64,000 nucleotides of DNA. It comes from Lachnospiraceae bacterium (lineage in GTDB: Bacteria; Bacillota; Clostridia; Lachnospirales; Lachnospiraceae). The position numbers and the translations under genes were made by a program. Every line of letters starts with the position of its first letter. The stretch's first letter is position 1. Positions 40,593 to 50,485 of the stretch are shown here, piece after piece. The stretch spans positions 1 to 64,000 of the forward strand of contig JAILES010000090.1 in assembly GCA_024687205.1 (NCBI GenBank). Direction: 5' to 3'. The notes under the pieces are model-generated. The model saw nothing but the letters and a program-made list of their open reading frames with translations. It did no database searches and was not told where the DNA came from.

Positions 40593-41731
40593 AAAGCCTC
40601 CTTAAGGCGCTTCAGTCCATCTTCCAGCATGCTCTTCGGGCAGGCTATGTTCATGCGCAGGAACCCGGGCGTTCCGTATTCTTCTCCGTCGGAAATATAC
40701 AGCCCCGTCCTTTCCCTTATCTTGTCGGCAAGTCCGATTCCTCCGTCTTCCGCTTCCCTTGCATCTATCCAGAGAAGATAGGTTGCATGGGAATCCATAA
40801 GCTTAAGTCCTTTGATATTGTTTATGGCTTCAGCCGCGATCTTCCTGTTCTCCGCTATATAGGCGTTCATGGCATCAAGCCATTCGCCGCCTTCGTTAAA
40901 AGCCGCTACCGTCGAGCATATGGCGAAAGCTCCGGGCTCCGCCACCTCATCTGTATTAAGCCCTCTCCATACCTTGTGGCGTATGAAGGGATCCTCTATG
41001 TATACCGCAGCGGAATTAAGCCCCGCCACGTTAAAAGCCTTGGACGCTGAAAAACAGCTGATGCTGATATTCCTGTTAGTCTCCGATACGCTTGCAAAGG
41101 GCGTATAGCTGTAACCCGCTTCACAGATATCGCAGTGTATCTCATCCGAGACCACCGTCACTCCGTATTTTTTGCAGAGCTCGCCTGTGCGGGCCAGGGT
41201 CTCCTTATCCCAGATGCGTCCCGACGGGTTCTGGGGATTGCAAAGGAGCATGAGCGTAAGCTGGGGATCCTTAAGCTTCTCCTCCAGATCCTCAAAATTC
41301 ATCTCATACCCCGCCTCTGTCAGCTTCAGCGGGTTCTTCACTATATATCTTCCGTTGTTGAATATGGAATTGAAAAAGATGTTATAGACAGGAGTCTGCA
41401 CCAGCACCTTCTCCGCAGGCGTGGTCAGCTTCCTGACTATGCTTGATATGGCAGGGATCACACCTGTAGTGAAGATCAGCCCCTCCTTCTTAAGCTTAAG
41501 GGAGTGCCTTTTATCCCACCAGTTGATATAAGCATCGTACCATTCATCGGGAATGATATGATAGCCGAAGATCCCCTCTCCGGCTTTTTTCATAACCGCT
41601 TCCCTTACAGCGGGAGCGGTCTTAAAGTCCATATCCGCCACCCACATGGGCAGCTCGCCTTCTTTAACATCCCACTTAAGCGAGCCGGTATTGCGTCTTT
41701 CATTTATCTCATCAAAGTTAAAATCTTGCAT
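40586..41731 (-). CDS. PLP aminotransferase, MalY/PatB cystathionine beta-lyase type
   Basis: A 381-residue class I/II PLP enzyme. It begins NFDEINERRNTGSLKWD, the characteristic MalY/PatB start, then PMWVADMDF. The substrate loop includes LCNPQNPSGR, and the PLP Lys lies in CFSASKAFNVAGLN. PatB-type enzymes cleave cystathionine or cysteine S-conjugates, and some act as aminotransferases. It sits three bases after the DUF3737 gene. Carbon-sulfur lyase activity is the most likely role. Confidence 0.88.
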   Translation of the reverse strand: MQDFNFDEINERRNTGSLKWDVKEGELPMWVADMDFKTAPAVREAVMKKAGEGIFGYHIIPDEWYDAYINWWDKRHSLKLKKEGLIFTTGVIPAISSIVRKLTTPAEKVLVQTPVYNIFFNSIFNNGRYIVKNPLKLTEAGYEMNFEDLEEKLKDPQLTLMLLCNPQNPSGRIWDKETLARTGELCKKYGVTVVSDEIHCDICEAGYSYTPFASVSETNRNISISCFSASKAFNVAGLNSAAVYIEDPFIRHKVWRGLNTDEVAEPGAFAICSTVAAFNEGGEWLDAMNAYIAENRKIAAEAINNIKGLKLMDSHATYLLWIDAREAEDGGIGLADKIRERTGLYISDGEEYGTPGFLRMNIACPKSMLEDGLKRLKEALC

Positions 41732-41734
41732 GTT

Positions 41735-42574
41735 TTAACTCCTGCAGATGATCTTGGTCTTTGACGGATCCACCTTGTCCTTCTCGATGATCAGCTCATC
41801 TATATGATCGGCCTTAATGATCCCGCCTGAGGGATTGATCACGCTGTCGATCTTGGTGGTGATATCCGCTTCCACCGTCGAATACTCAAAAGCAAGAGTG
41901 GTATTGATCAGCTGGCAGTTTTGCATCTTCAGGTTGTCGATATAGCACATGCCCTGCAGACTCTCCACCGTACAGTCTATGAGCGTGATATTCTTTGAAT
42001 TCCAGCCCATATATTCGCCCGAGATAAAGGAATCCCTTATCGTGATGTTCTCGGAGTTCCAGAAGCAGTCCTTCGAGAGCAGCCTGGCTTCGCTTATCTC
42101 CACGTTCTTTGCGCCGTCAAAGCAGTAATCACCGTAAAGGTTAAAATCCCTTATCTTCAGATTGTCGGAACCCATACCGAAATATGTTCCCTTGGCCATC
42201 ACCTTTTCCATCTCCACATCGCTGCAGAACCAGAAAGTCTCGGCCGCATTGGGGAAAGATACGTTTTTGATCCTTACCCCCTTACATCTGCGGAATTCCT
42301 TGGGTGCCTCGACCAGACAGTCCGTAAGCGAAACATCTTCCGAATACCATATGCCTGCCCTCGCCATCTCGAAGAAGGTCGAAGTCCTGACATCGATATG
42401 CTTTGCATACCAGAAAGGATATTTCCACTTGAACATGCTGTTTTCCACTTTGATGTTCTCGCTGTGTTTTAATGGTGATTCGCCGTCATCAAATATGGTG
42501 TTTACTATATGCAGGTCTTTTCCCTGAAATAAAGCTCTTTCACCTGTCAGAAATTGCTGAAAGATCTCTTCCAT
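41735..42574 (-). CDS. DUF3737 family protein
   Basis: A 279-residue soluble protein with a repeating ten- to twenty-residue pattern (for example NIKVENSMFKWKYPFW, DVRTSTFFEMARAGIW and NITLIDCTVESLQGM) consistent with a right-handed beta-helix. This matches the DUF3737 family. Function unknown. It lies between the symporter and the beta-lyase-like gene, with gaps of six and three bases, so it is part of that operon. Confidence 0.85.
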   Translation of the reverse strand: MEEIFQQFLTGERALFQGKDLHIVNTIFDDGESPLKHSENIKVENSMFKWKYPFWYAKHIDVRTSTFFEMARAGIWYSEDVSLTDCLVEAPKEFRRCKGVRIKNVSFPNAAETFWFCSDVEMEKVMAKGTYFGMGSDNLKIRDFNLYGDYCFDGAKNVEISEARLLSKDCFWNSENITIRDSFISGEYMGWNSKNITLIDCTVESLQGMCYIDNLKMQNCQLINTTLAFEYSTVEADITTKIDSVINPSGGIIKADHIDELIIEKDKVDPSKTKIICRS

Positions 42575-42580
42575 ATACTC

Positions 42581-44137
42581 TTATTCCTTGTCTTCTCCGG
42601 GCAGCGCGTAGCGCTGTTCAACCATATGCTTCTCTTTATAACAGTCAAATACGAACTTGATCTCGCCGTACTCCATCTTGGGTGTAAAGATGCTGACTAC
42701 GGGTACTACGATAAGGCCGGCGATCATTGCGGCAGCTCCCGCATTGATGGGGCTCTGGATGAACTTGGTGGCAGGGAAGAGGTTCAGCACCGTGATACCT
42801 ATTGCTACCACAAAGCAGCACCAGACTGAAGCACGGGTAACGCCCTTCCAGTACAGTCCGTAAAGGAACGGTGCCAGGAAAGCGCCTGCCAGTGCACCCC
42901 AGGAAATACCCATGAGCTGTGCGATAAAGGTGGGCGGCTTTAAGGCCATTGCCACCGAAAGTACTATGAACACTACCAGGAATATCCTCATGCATACCAG
43001 CTGCTTCTTATCATCCATCTTCTTGACCACATTATCCTTTAAAAGGTCGATGGTAATGGTTGATGAAGAGGTGAGCACCAGTGATGCCAGTGTTGACATG
43101 GAAGCCGAGAGCACCAGCATTATCACAACGCCGATAAGTATATCCGGCAGGGTTGCGAGCATGGAAGGTATAACGCTGTCGTACAGCACTCCGCCCTGCT
43201 CGTTCCTTGCTACCACATCATCAAAGAGTCTTCCGAAACCGCCGAGGAAATAGCAGCCGCAGGAGATGATCACCGCAAATACCGTAGAGATGATCGTTCC
43301 GGTATGAACGGCCTGCTCATCACGTATCGCATAGAACTTCTGTACCATCTGGGGAAGTCCCCAGGTACCGAGTGAAGTAAGGATCACGACACCTAAGAGG
43401 TTCAGCGGATCGGGGCCGAAGAAACTTGTGAAAAGTCCCTGACTGCCCTGCAGCGCTTCTGTCGTGACCGCGGGATCCGCAGGTATCTGCGAGAGTTCCC
43501 TGAGCGCATGGAGGAAACCACCCTGTCCGTTCAGTATCGAAAGGATGACCGCGATGATGCCTCCTATCATTATGATACCCTGGATAAAGTCGTTGATGGC
43601 CGTAGCCATGTATCCTCCCAGGATAACGTATACACAGGTAAGTGCCGCCATTGCTATGACGCAGACCGAATAATCGATATCAAAAGCCATACCGAAGAGT
43701 CTTGACAGGCCGTTATATACCGATGAAGTATAGGGGATAAGGAATACAAAGGAAATGAATGCCGCAACTATGCGCATTGCTTTCGAATGATAACGCTTGC
43801 CGAAGAAATCCGGCATGGTCTTTGCATCCAGAAACTTTGTCATTATCCTTGTACGGCGGCCCAGGATCACCCATGCAAGCAGCGATCCGATGAAGGCATT
43901 TCCGATACCTATCCAGGTAGTCGCCACACCGTATTTATATCCGAACTGTCCCGCATAACCTACAAATACCACGGCCGAGAAATAAGAAGTACCGAAGGCA
44001 AAGGCCGTAAGCCAGGGTCCTACTTTTCTTCCGCCGAGAACGAAGTCATTAACATTGGTCGAATGCTTTCTTGAGTACAAACCTACTGCTATCATTATCC
44101 CGAAGAATATGACCAGCAGCCCTACTTTATAGATCAT
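42581..44137 (-). CDS. Sodium:solute symporter (SSS family)
   Basis: A 518-residue membrane protein with about 13 segments. SSS features are VNDFVLGGRKVGPWLTAFAF, GTSYFSAVVFVG, and SLGTWGLPQMVQKFYA. The family carries proline, pantothenate, sugars, carboxylates and others with Na+; the substrate cannot be chosen. It heads the operon with DUF3737, the beta-lyase-like enzyme and the EamA carrier, and has a strong promoter and GGAGGA site. Confidence 0.92.
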   Translation of the reverse strand: MIYKVGLLVIFFGIMIAVGLYSRKHSTNVNDFVLGGRKVGPWLTAFAFGTSYFSAVVFVGYAGQFGYKYGVATTWIGIGNAFIGSLLAWVILGRRTRIMTKFLDAKTMPDFFGKRYHSKAMRIVAAFISFVFLIPYTSSVYNGLSRLFGMAFDIDYSVCVIAMAALTCVYVILGGYMATAINDFIQGIIMIGGIIAVILSILNGQGGFLHALRELSQIPADPAVTTEALQGSQGLFTSFFGPDPLNLLGVVILTSLGTWGLPQMVQKFYAIRDEQAVHTGTIISTVFAVIISCGCYFLGGFGRLFDDVVARNEQGGVLYDSVIPSMLATLPDILIGVVIMLVLSASMSTLASLVLTSSSTITIDLLKDNVVKKMDDKKQLVCMRIFLVVFIVLSVAMALKPPTFIAQLMGISWGALAGAFLAPFLYGLYWKGVTRASVWCCFVVAIGITVLNLFPATKFIQSPINAGAAAMIAGLIVVPVVSIFTPKMEYGEIKFVFDCYKEKHMVEQRYALPGEDKE

Positions 44138-44182
44138 TTTATTATTCCTCCTTGTGCTGCCCGTATTTTTGACAGCGCGCTT

Positions 44183-44211
44183 ATTTTATCAGATATTCCC
44201 TTCTCTATCAA
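44183..44211 (-). promoter_or_regulatory. Sigma-A promoter of the symporter operon
   Basis: Read leftward, TTGATA (44206-44211) and TAAAAT (44183-44188) have a 17-base spacer, with the start codon at 44137. Confidence 0.75.
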
Positions 44212-44256
44212 GCCCGTGTTTTGTTATATTTCTGCGTTTTTTTGTCAAATGATACG

Positions 44257-44283
44257 GGGGGACGGTCCATCGGACCGTCCCCC
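44257..44283. repeat. GGGGGACGGTCC hairpin downstream of the surface protein gene
   Basis: A 12-base-pair perfect stem with a three-base loop, eight bases after the stop of the 1621-residue gene. Sequence belongs to the GGGGACGGT repeat family. A T-rich run follows further left, so it may double as a terminator. Confidence 0.7.
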
Positions 44284-44291
44284 TCATTAGA

Positions 44292-47200
44292 TTATCTGCT
44301 TATAGTGACTTCTATCACTGTTTTCAGCTTGCCGCAGCTTACGATAAGCTTAGCCGTTTTTCCTTCCTTTGTCTGCTTGGTTGCTTTTATCACTCCGTCT
44401 TTGACCGTAATGCCGCCCTTACCGCTTATCTTAAGCTTTCCCGCATCAGTGGAGTAAGCGGGCGCAAGTCCTGTTTCGATCGTTCCCTTCGTACCCTTGC
44501 GCAAAGTCATCTTATTGTCGTTAACGCTAAGTGTTCCGCTCTTGACCACAACCGCAGTTGCAGGAGTGCTCACCGTGACTTTGCAGCGCCTTACATTTAC
44601 ACTCTTTCCTCCGTCGGAGCTGCTCTTTACTATGATGTATGCTGTTCCTGCTGATCTGGCCTCAAGTGTTACTGCCGCTTCTGCCTTCTTTCCGTCTGCC
44701 TTAAGCACTGTCGCTGCGTTAACACTTACCACCTCACTGTTGGATGACTCCACGCTGTATGTAAAGCTGTTGACATCCGCACTGCCTTTAGCCTTAAGTG
44801 TCAGTTTGAGTTCCGCGGTCTCATTCTTTTCGCCGCTCTTAAGCTTCAGACTCTTCTTCACGCTCAGCGTATGTGTCGCATCCCCTTTGCTGTTTTCCGG
44901 AACTGCTGCAGGTGTCAGCTCTGCCTTGAACTCGGCTGTAAGAACTTTAAGCTTCTTTGTTTCGGGATCGGTAATCTTTATACTGGCTGTGATATTTGCG
45001 GTCACTGCCTCTTTTACTTCCCCGGCCGTAATAATGCCGTTCTTTACACCGACCTTCTTATTATCCGACTTCCAGCTTATCTTCCTCGGATCCGTACTGT
45101 CATAAGGTTCAAAGGAAGCAGTAAGGAAGCTCTGTTCTCCGCTCTTAAGCTTAAGGGTCTGTCCGTTTATCTCCGCTCCGCTTTCATCCCTGATGATAAG
45201 GGCTTTCGTATAGCTTACCACCGATACCTTGCATACGGCCTTTCTGTTTCCGCAGTATGCCGTAACCGTAGTCTCTCCGATACCCATGGGATAGAAATTA
45301 CCCTCTTTATCAACTGCGACTATATCGCTGTTATCCGTCACATAGTATACCTTGGGCAATTCAGTTTTATCCTTTGTCCCTGCCTGATTCTTTATACAGC
45401 CTCCCGACTTAAGCAGGGTAAGCTTTGAGCTTTCAAATGACAGTTTGCCGATCTTTACCGCCTTGTCATTCTCTGCTTCTTTGGGCAGTTCTTCGAGTAC
45501 TTCGGCGGCTGCCTTCAGTCTGGTCTTATAGGATACTGTTACATCTGCTGCCCCCATGGTAAATACCGTATTGGCAGATACAGGCTCCTTTGCCGTCGCT
45601 CCTGTCAGTTCCCAGCCGGCGAATTCGTAACCTTCCTTTTCGGTCCAGGAAATGCTGATGACTTCGTTCTCCTTAGCCGTATAGACCGTTTCGTTCTTTG
45701 CATTCTTTGCAACGGCCCCTTCCATGACCTTTATGGCATAAGGCTTATCTCCGATCTCGGGAAGGATCTCATCCGGTTTGTTGTCATCGTTGCTGTCATT
45801 TTCCTTACCGCCATCGTCGTTGCTGTCAGCATCTTCATCTTCCACGGGCTTATCGTCTGCTTTATCAGCTTTTACGGTAACTGCCGCTGCTTCCGAGGCA
45901 GTAACAGCCGTGGCTCCGTTATCGCTCCTTGTAGAGGTGATCACACAGTAATAGTATTTTGTCGCTCCTTTGGCTATATCCGCGGGAATGGTATAGCTGT
46001 CCGTTACCGCTCCCTCGACCGCCGTTCCTCCGGTATTGCTCTTTACGCTATTCTCATACCACTGGAAACTTAAGACATGGCCCTCTATCTCATCAGCCTC
46101 TACATACAGCTTCAATCCTTCTGCATTACCGTATTCCAGCTCCGTATCCTGCGGTCCCTTCTTTATTACGGCAGCGCTTGCCGGATCTTTCACCCAGCGG
46201 GCCGTAAGAGTGATATCTTCGGTTACCGGTGTATAGAAATCATATAACTGATCACCGAGATACCAGCCGGCGAAGCTGTAGTTTTCCTTCACGGGAGCGG
46301 CCGGTTCGGTGATGACCGCCAGATCTGTGGTAAATGATCCCTCTTTATTGATGCCGATACCTTCTCCTTCAGCCGGTACCGCACGCGCTCTGACTGAGCT
46401 TCCTCCCGCGGAGTCAAAGTTTACGGTATGAACACAGCCCTTCTTAGTAAACACCAGTTCTCCACGATACTGTGTCAGTTCTAATTGCTCTGCTGCCGGA
46501 GCATCCAGGAAAAACACTTCAGCTGCGGCAGATCCTCCGTTTTCCAGATTTGCTGTAACGGGTTCAGGTAAATAATTAGCTGCTTTCAATGATCCATCAC
46601 TATTGACGCCTCCATTATAACTTCCTGCCACTCCTATACGGGATGAAGGATCCAAGATTCCATTCACTTTTATCACACATCGGTAATAACTGTCGTACCC
46701 CTGTATAAACACATCGGAAGGCATTCCTGCTGCTGTATTCCCGCTGATCGTTACCTTGCCGGAGACAGCAAACGTCCCACTGCTTACATATATCCCGGCA
46801 CCGCTGTTATCAGGACGCTTCTCTGCTATATTATCTATTATCTCGCCACCACTCATTTCAAAAGTTCCGTTATCAGTCTGTACATATACTCCTGCACAGT
46901 ATCCCTGCGAGTAGTTATCCGAAATGCTTCCTCCTCTCATCTTAAATCCTCCAGCGCTGGAAATATTAACCCCGCCCGGATAGCTAGACGATCCCACATT
47001 TCTGCAGATGCTGCCGCCGCTCATCTCACAGTCTGCAGAAGCATAGAGTCCTATACTCTGATTACCCCGTATCTCTCCTGCTCTGATACGGACCTTTCCA
47101 TAGATAGCGTATATACCATAGTAACCGTTTCCGCATATTTTACCGCCGTTCATAATGAAGTCAGGATCGGTGGATGAATTATATCCTACACGGACTCCGC

Positions 47201-49157
47201 TTTCCTCATTAAGAGCAACAGTTCCTCCGTCCAACGCGACTTTACCACTTTTAATGATTATCCCATCCACCCCGCGGACAAGAGCTCCTCCCTTTATGGC
47301 CACTGCCTCATTGCTTATGGGATCGTTATAGCTTAAGTTCTCATGTACCGCTTCGGGAGCACTGTCCGTTATCAGCAGTTCTCCTCCGTCAACAATTATA
47401 ATGCCGGAATTACCAATAAGGTTACGGTCTACAACGTGACCGTTCAGATCCAGGGTCAGCTTGCCGTATACCATCAGATCTTCATTGCAGGCTTCCGCCG
47501 TATAATCCTTTGTGAGTTTTAATGTGCCGTTCTCCTCTGTTGCATCAATGGCTGCCTGCAGTTCATCCCAGGCATTGGCATCTCTCCACTGTGCATAAAG
47601 GGTAAGGCTTCCGTTTTCTTCGGTAACAAGCTGCCCCACTTCTTCCCTGTTATCATAGGAATCTCCTGTACCGTCTGCTTTGGTATTCCATTTTACAAAG
47701 GCTTTACCGTCAAGGCTGTATTTTACCGCAGACAGTGCTTTCCACTCCTTATAGCTAAAGCTCTGATCCTCCATGGTACCGCTGACGTTGGCAGCATTTC
47801 CGTCAAAGATAACTTTATAGCTATTCTCTTCCGTATCACCGCTGACCCTCACTTTTTCGTCCGGCATCACAAAAGAATGATCATCAACATCGACCTCATC
47901 TCCGGATTCCGTAGTAACGCTTATACTTCCCCCCTGCGTAAAATGATATCCCGGCTCGGTCGTCAGATTAACTGTTTCGCCGGCATTAAACAGATAGTAA
48001 GCAGTTTTTCCCAGTCTTTTTTCCGCATTTGCTCCAATACTGTCTTCGGTCCTGAGCAGAAAGCCATCTGCAGGTATAAGTTTCTTTTTTCTTATGAGCG
48101 AATTATCCTGCAGCTCTCCGATCTCCAATACTCCGCTGACAGCATTGCTTTTCAGTATTATCAGATCCTTTACAGCTGTAACATCACCGTAATACCCTTC
48201 TGATGAAGAGTATCCGTTATCAGTCACATCTATCAGATCATCTGCTTTCGTCCAGCCCAGAGTAATAGTTGTACTTGAGGGGGATGGCTTTGTCGCTCCC
48301 ACGGCATATTCGCCACTTGAATGAGCCGTTATCCTTCCTCCCAGCAGTTTGATATTTCCCCCGTCGGAATTACTTCCGCATCCTATACATGTCGCACTTG
48401 AAGAACCGTTGTTAGCAGTGACTGTTCCACCGTTGATAGTGATATTTCCGGCGGTTCCTGAGCCACCTCCGCCTATGCCGGCCCCACGATTTCCTCCTGT
48501 TGCGGTAATTGTTCCGCCGTTGATAGTGATATTTCCTCCGGCTCCTTTATATCCTCCGCCTATGCCGGCTCCATCACTTCCTCCTGTTGCACTGACTATT
48601 CCACCATTGACAATGATATTTCCTACGGCTTTGCTGGAATGCCCACCTATTCCGGCTGAGTCAGCTGAACCTGTCGCGGTAACATATCCCCCGTTGATAG
48701 TGATATTTCCTGTGGCTTTGCTTTGCCCGCCTATGCCGGCATTGCCAACTCCGCTTGAAGTAAGTTTTCCCATCTGTTCTCCGGTACTCTGGGCATATAT
48801 GCTGAATGAGGAACCATCTTCCACAACTATCCCGCATTCTGCCGTAAGCTGGGACTTATCACAAAGTATCAGGTTCACACTGCCCTTTACTGTAACAAAT
48901 CTTTCTAACCTGATATTTCCTTCAACTTTATACCAGCTCTCTTCACTGTCCGTGCCCCAGGTGACATTGCTCTCTGAGCTCTCTACCGCAGTACACACCT
49001 TATTTCCGGTCACACTGTTTCCCGATACGGCCTCCTCTACACTCTCAAAATAGAGATAATCGGTTCCCGGACCGTCTGCCGACACGCTGAGCGGCAGCTG
49101 TGTGACCAGCAGGCACACCGCCATTAACATCGACACCAAACGTTTTACTTTTCTCAT
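44292..49157 (-). CDS. Very large secreted surface protein with Gly-rich repeats, InlB-type and Ig-like domains
   Basis: A 1621-residue exported protein. A signal peptide (MRKVKRLVSMLMAVCLL, cleaved near SVSA) is followed by five 27-30-residue repeats at about 139-290 (NITINGGTVTA...GAGIGGG type). A right-handed beta-helix-like region with many MNGGKIC/GGSI motifs (about 560-860) comes next, and two InlB/Listeria-Bacteroides repeats ending TLYAQW and TLTARW. An acidic DDNKPDE linker precedes Ig-like Big2-type domains to the end. No LPXTG or S-layer motif is visible, so the anchoring is unclear. Probably an adhesin or glycan-binding protein. A GAGGAGGGA site precedes the ATG. Confidence 0.85.
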   Translation of the reverse strand: MRKVKRLVSMLMAVCLLVTQLPLSVSADGPGTDYLYFESVEEAVSGNSVTGNKVCTAVESSESNVTWGTDSEESWYKVEGNIRLERFVTVKGSVNLILCDKSQLTAECGIVVEDGSSFSIYAQSTGEQMGKLTSSGVGNAGIGGQSKATGNITINGGYVTATGSADSAGIGGHSSKAVGNIIVNGGIVSATGGSDGAGIGGGYKGAGGNITINGGTITATGGNRGAGIGGGGSGTAGNITINGGTVTANNGSSSATCIGCGSNSDGGNIKLLGGRITAHSSGEYAVGATKPSPSSTTITLGWTKADDLIDVTDNGYSSSEGYYGDVTAVKDLIILKSNAVSGVLEIGELQDNSLIRKKKLIPADGFLLRTEDSIGANAEKRLGKTAYYLFNAGETVNLTTEPGYHFTQGGSISVTTESGDEVDVDDHSFVMPDEKVRVSGDTEENSYKVIFDGNAANVSGTMEDQSFSYKEWKALSAVKYSLDGKAFVKWNTKADGTGDSYDNREEVGQLVTEENGSLTLYAQWRDANAWDELQAAIDATEENGTLKLTKDYTAEACNEDLMVYGKLTLDLNGHVVDRNLIGNSGIIIVDGGELLITDSAPEAVHENLSYNDPISNEAVAIKGGALVRGVDGIIIKSGKVALDGGTVALNEESGVRVGYNSSTDPDFIMNGGKICGNGYYGIYAIYGKVRIRAGEIRGNQSIGLYASADCEMSGGSICRNVGSSSYPGGVNISSAGGFKMRGGSISDNYSQGYCAGVYVQTDNGTFEMSGGEIIDNIAEKRPDNSGAGIYVSSGTFAVSGKVTISGNTAAGMPSDVFIQGYDSYYRCVIKVNGILDPSSRIGVAGSYNGGVNSDGSLKAANYLPEPVTANLENGGSAAAEVFFLDAPAAEQLELTQYRGELVFTKKGCVHTVNFDSAGGSSVRARAVPAEGEGIGINKEGSFTTDLAVITEPAAPVKENYSFAGWYLGDQLYDFYTPVTEDITLTARWVKDPASAAVIKKGPQDTELEYGNAEGLKLYVEADEIEGHVLSFQWYENSVKSNTGGTAVEGAVTDSYTIPADIAKGATKYYYCVITSTRSDNGATAVTASEAAAVTVKADKADDKPVEDEDADSNDDGGKENDSNDDNKPDEILPEIGDKPYAIKVMEGAVAKNAKNETVYTAKENEVISISWTEKEGYEFAGWELTGATAKEPVSANTVFTMGAADVTVSYKTRLKAAAEVLEELPKEAENDKAVKIGKLSFESSKLTLLKSGGCIKNQAGTKDKTELPKVYYVTDNSDIVAVDKEGNFYPMGIGETTVTAYCGNRKAVCKVSVVSYTKALIIRDESGAEINGQTLKLKSGEQSFLTASFEPYDSTDPRKISWKSDNKKVGVKNGIITAGEVKEAVTANITASIKITDPETKKLKVLTAEFKAELTPAAVPENSKGDATHTLSVKKSLKLKSGEKNETAELKLTLKAKGSADVNSFTYSVESSNSEVVSVNAATVLKADGKKAEAAVTLEARSAGTAYIIVKSSSDGGKSVNVRRCKVTVSTPATAVVVKSGTLSVNDNKMTLRKGTKGTIETGLAPAYSTDAGKLKISGKGGITVKDGVIKATKQTKEGKTAKLIVSCGKLKTVIEVTISR
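48288..48743 (-). repeat. Five tandem coding repeats in the surface protein
   Basis: Five units of about 27-30 codons encode variants of GNITINGGxVTATG...GAGIGG. The first four are close to each other, the fifth is diverged. Their similarity at DNA level (a recurring block for AGIGG and NITINGG) suggests expansion by recombination. Confidence 0.8.
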
Positions 49158-49170
49158 TTTTCCCTCCTCA

Positions 49171-49312
49171 ATCAGGGGGACGGTTCTGCGGTTGATATTT
49201 GCCCCGATTCCCCCTGTTCATCGTTGCAAATCCGCTATTTTGCAGGCCGATCGGAGAACCGTCCCGCCGGTTGGTTTGCAGGCCGATCAGAGAACCGTCC
49301 CGCCGGTTGATT
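49171..49312. repeat. GGGGACGGTTCT repeat element downstream of holA, with tandem unit
   Basis: The block runs AGGGGGACGGTTCTGCGGTTG, spacer, CGTTGCAAATCCGC, GGCCGATCGGAGAACCGTCC. A 36-37-base unit (TTTGCAGGCCGATC then GAGAACCGTCCCGCCGGTTG) occurs twice in tandem at about 49238-49310. The outer GGGACGGTTCT / AGAACCGTCCC arms pair. It is about 110 bases similar to 50377-50484 on the other side of holA. Confidence 0.8.
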
Positions 49313-50311
49313 TTAACTGCTCATAGAAACGATAAGCATCTCGGCAGATAATTCCGGGGCTTTGCGGCCCATTTTTACAGCTTCTTCAGCTTCCACGCAG
49401 GATATAAGTGCAGACTTAAGTTCCGGAAGCTTGAAGCGCGAAGCCGTCCTTAAGCGCATTTTCACTGCATAAGGGTGCATGGAAGTTTTCTTGGCGATCT
49501 CGCCTTCGTCCATGCCTCCCATGCGCAGCTCCTTTAATTGCAGCAGCGCATTATACTGGCCTGCCAGCAGGGAGATGATCCGCATGGGCGGAGTCTTGAG
49601 TTCCAGCATCTCATAGTAGAGATCCAGAGCTTTTCTTTTTTGCTTAGTTGCGATGGCATCTGTCAGATCGAAGACCTGTTCCTCCAGCTGTTTGCATACC
49701 AGTTTGTCTATATCCTCCGGAGTGATCTCTTTTCTTTCGCCTGTGTAGGCAGCCAGTTTCTTCAGCTCATTTGAGATATTGTTAAGATCGCAGCCCGTAC
49801 GCTGTATCAGATAGTTAAAAGTGCTCTGGAGTATGGTCTTGTCCATCTTTTTAAGCATCGGCACCACATACATCCTCAAGCCCTCTTCATCAAGGGGCTC
49901 ATATTCCGTAACGTGTCCGTGCTCATTGAAATACTTATAGAGCTTCCGCTTCTTGTCGACTTCCTTTTCGCAGAAGATCAGACAGGTAGTGTCCGGCATG
50001 CCGGCCAGATATTCCTCCAGCGCCTCGCAGCCCTTTTTAAAATATCCGCTGTCCGTGACCGTGACCACCCTGCGGTCAGCAAAAAAAGGGAGGGTATCAA
50101 CGATGTTTATGATACTCTCTGCCTCTGTCTTCTTCCCGTCGAATTCGGTAAGGTTCATCTCATCGGCATCGGGCGCCAGCGCATGTACCAGCTGTTTCAT
50201 CCTGTTCTTCTTAAGATATTCCTCGCTGCCGCAGATCAGATACAGATTTGCGAACTCACCGCTCTTTATATCCATAGCCACCCTGTCAGGTGACTTCTCA
50301 TTCTTTTTCAT
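49313..50311 (-). CDS. holA: DNA polymerase III delta subunit
   Basis: A 332-residue clamp-loader subunit that opens the sliding clamp on DNA. Features are the start FANLYLICGSEEYLKKNRM, DTLPFFADRRVVTV and the C-terminal PPMRIISLLAGQYNALLQLKE region, all typical of HolA. Of the two adjacent starts I use the ATG at 50311, seven bases from GGAG; a GTG three bases earlier is closer. Promoter at 50341-50368. Both sides carry repeat elements. Confidence 0.92.
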   Translation of the reverse strand: MKKNEKSPDRVAMDIKSGEFANLYLICGSEEYLKKNRMKQLVHALAPDADEMNLTEFDGKKTEAESIINIVDTLPFFADRRVVTVTDSGYFKKGCEALEEYLAGMPDTTCLIFCEKEVDKKRKLYKYFNEHGHVTEYEPLDEEGLRMYVVPMLKKMDKTILQSTFNYLIQRTGCDLNNISNELKKLAAYTGERKEITPEDIDKLVCKQLEEQVFDLTDAIATKQKRKALDLYYEMLELKTPPMRIISLLAGQYNALLQLKELRMGGMDEGEIAKKTSMHPYAVKMRLRTASRFKLPELKSALISCVEAEEAVKMGRKAPELSAEMLIVSMSS

Positions 50312-50340
50312 CACTTATCTCCATAGCACACATCTTTCTT

Positions 50341-50368
50341 ATTGTACCATGATACTAAATTTTTTCAA
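50341..50368 (-). promoter_or_regulatory. Sigma-A promoter of holA
   Basis: Read leftward, TTGAAA (50363-50368) and TACAAT (50341-50346) with a 16-base spacer. It lies right beside the repeat element at 50377-50484. Confidence 0.6.
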
Positions 50369-50376
50369 TCGCGGGC

Positions 50377-50484
50377 AATCACAGGGACGGTTCTCCGATT
50401 GATTTTGCCTCAATTTGCCCCTGTCAATCGTTGCAAACCCGCATTTTTAGCGGCCGATCACAGAACCGTCCCCCCGGTTGATGT
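50377..50484. repeat. GGGGACGGTTCT repeat element upstream of holA
   Basis: About 108 bases in the same order as 49171-49280: ACAGGGACGGTTCTCCGATTG, then CGTTGCAAACCCGC, then GGCCGATCACAGAACCGTCC and CGGTTGA. End arms GGGACGGTTCT / AGAACCGTCCC are complementary. It abuts the stop of the L,D-transpeptidase-like gene. Confidence 0.8.
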
Positions 50485-50485
50485 T

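Noticed and set aside
44292..49157. Sortase-anchored surface protein
   Set aside because: No LPXTG-like motif, hydrophobic tail or basic end is present at the C-terminus; the same is true of the protein at 55755-61631.
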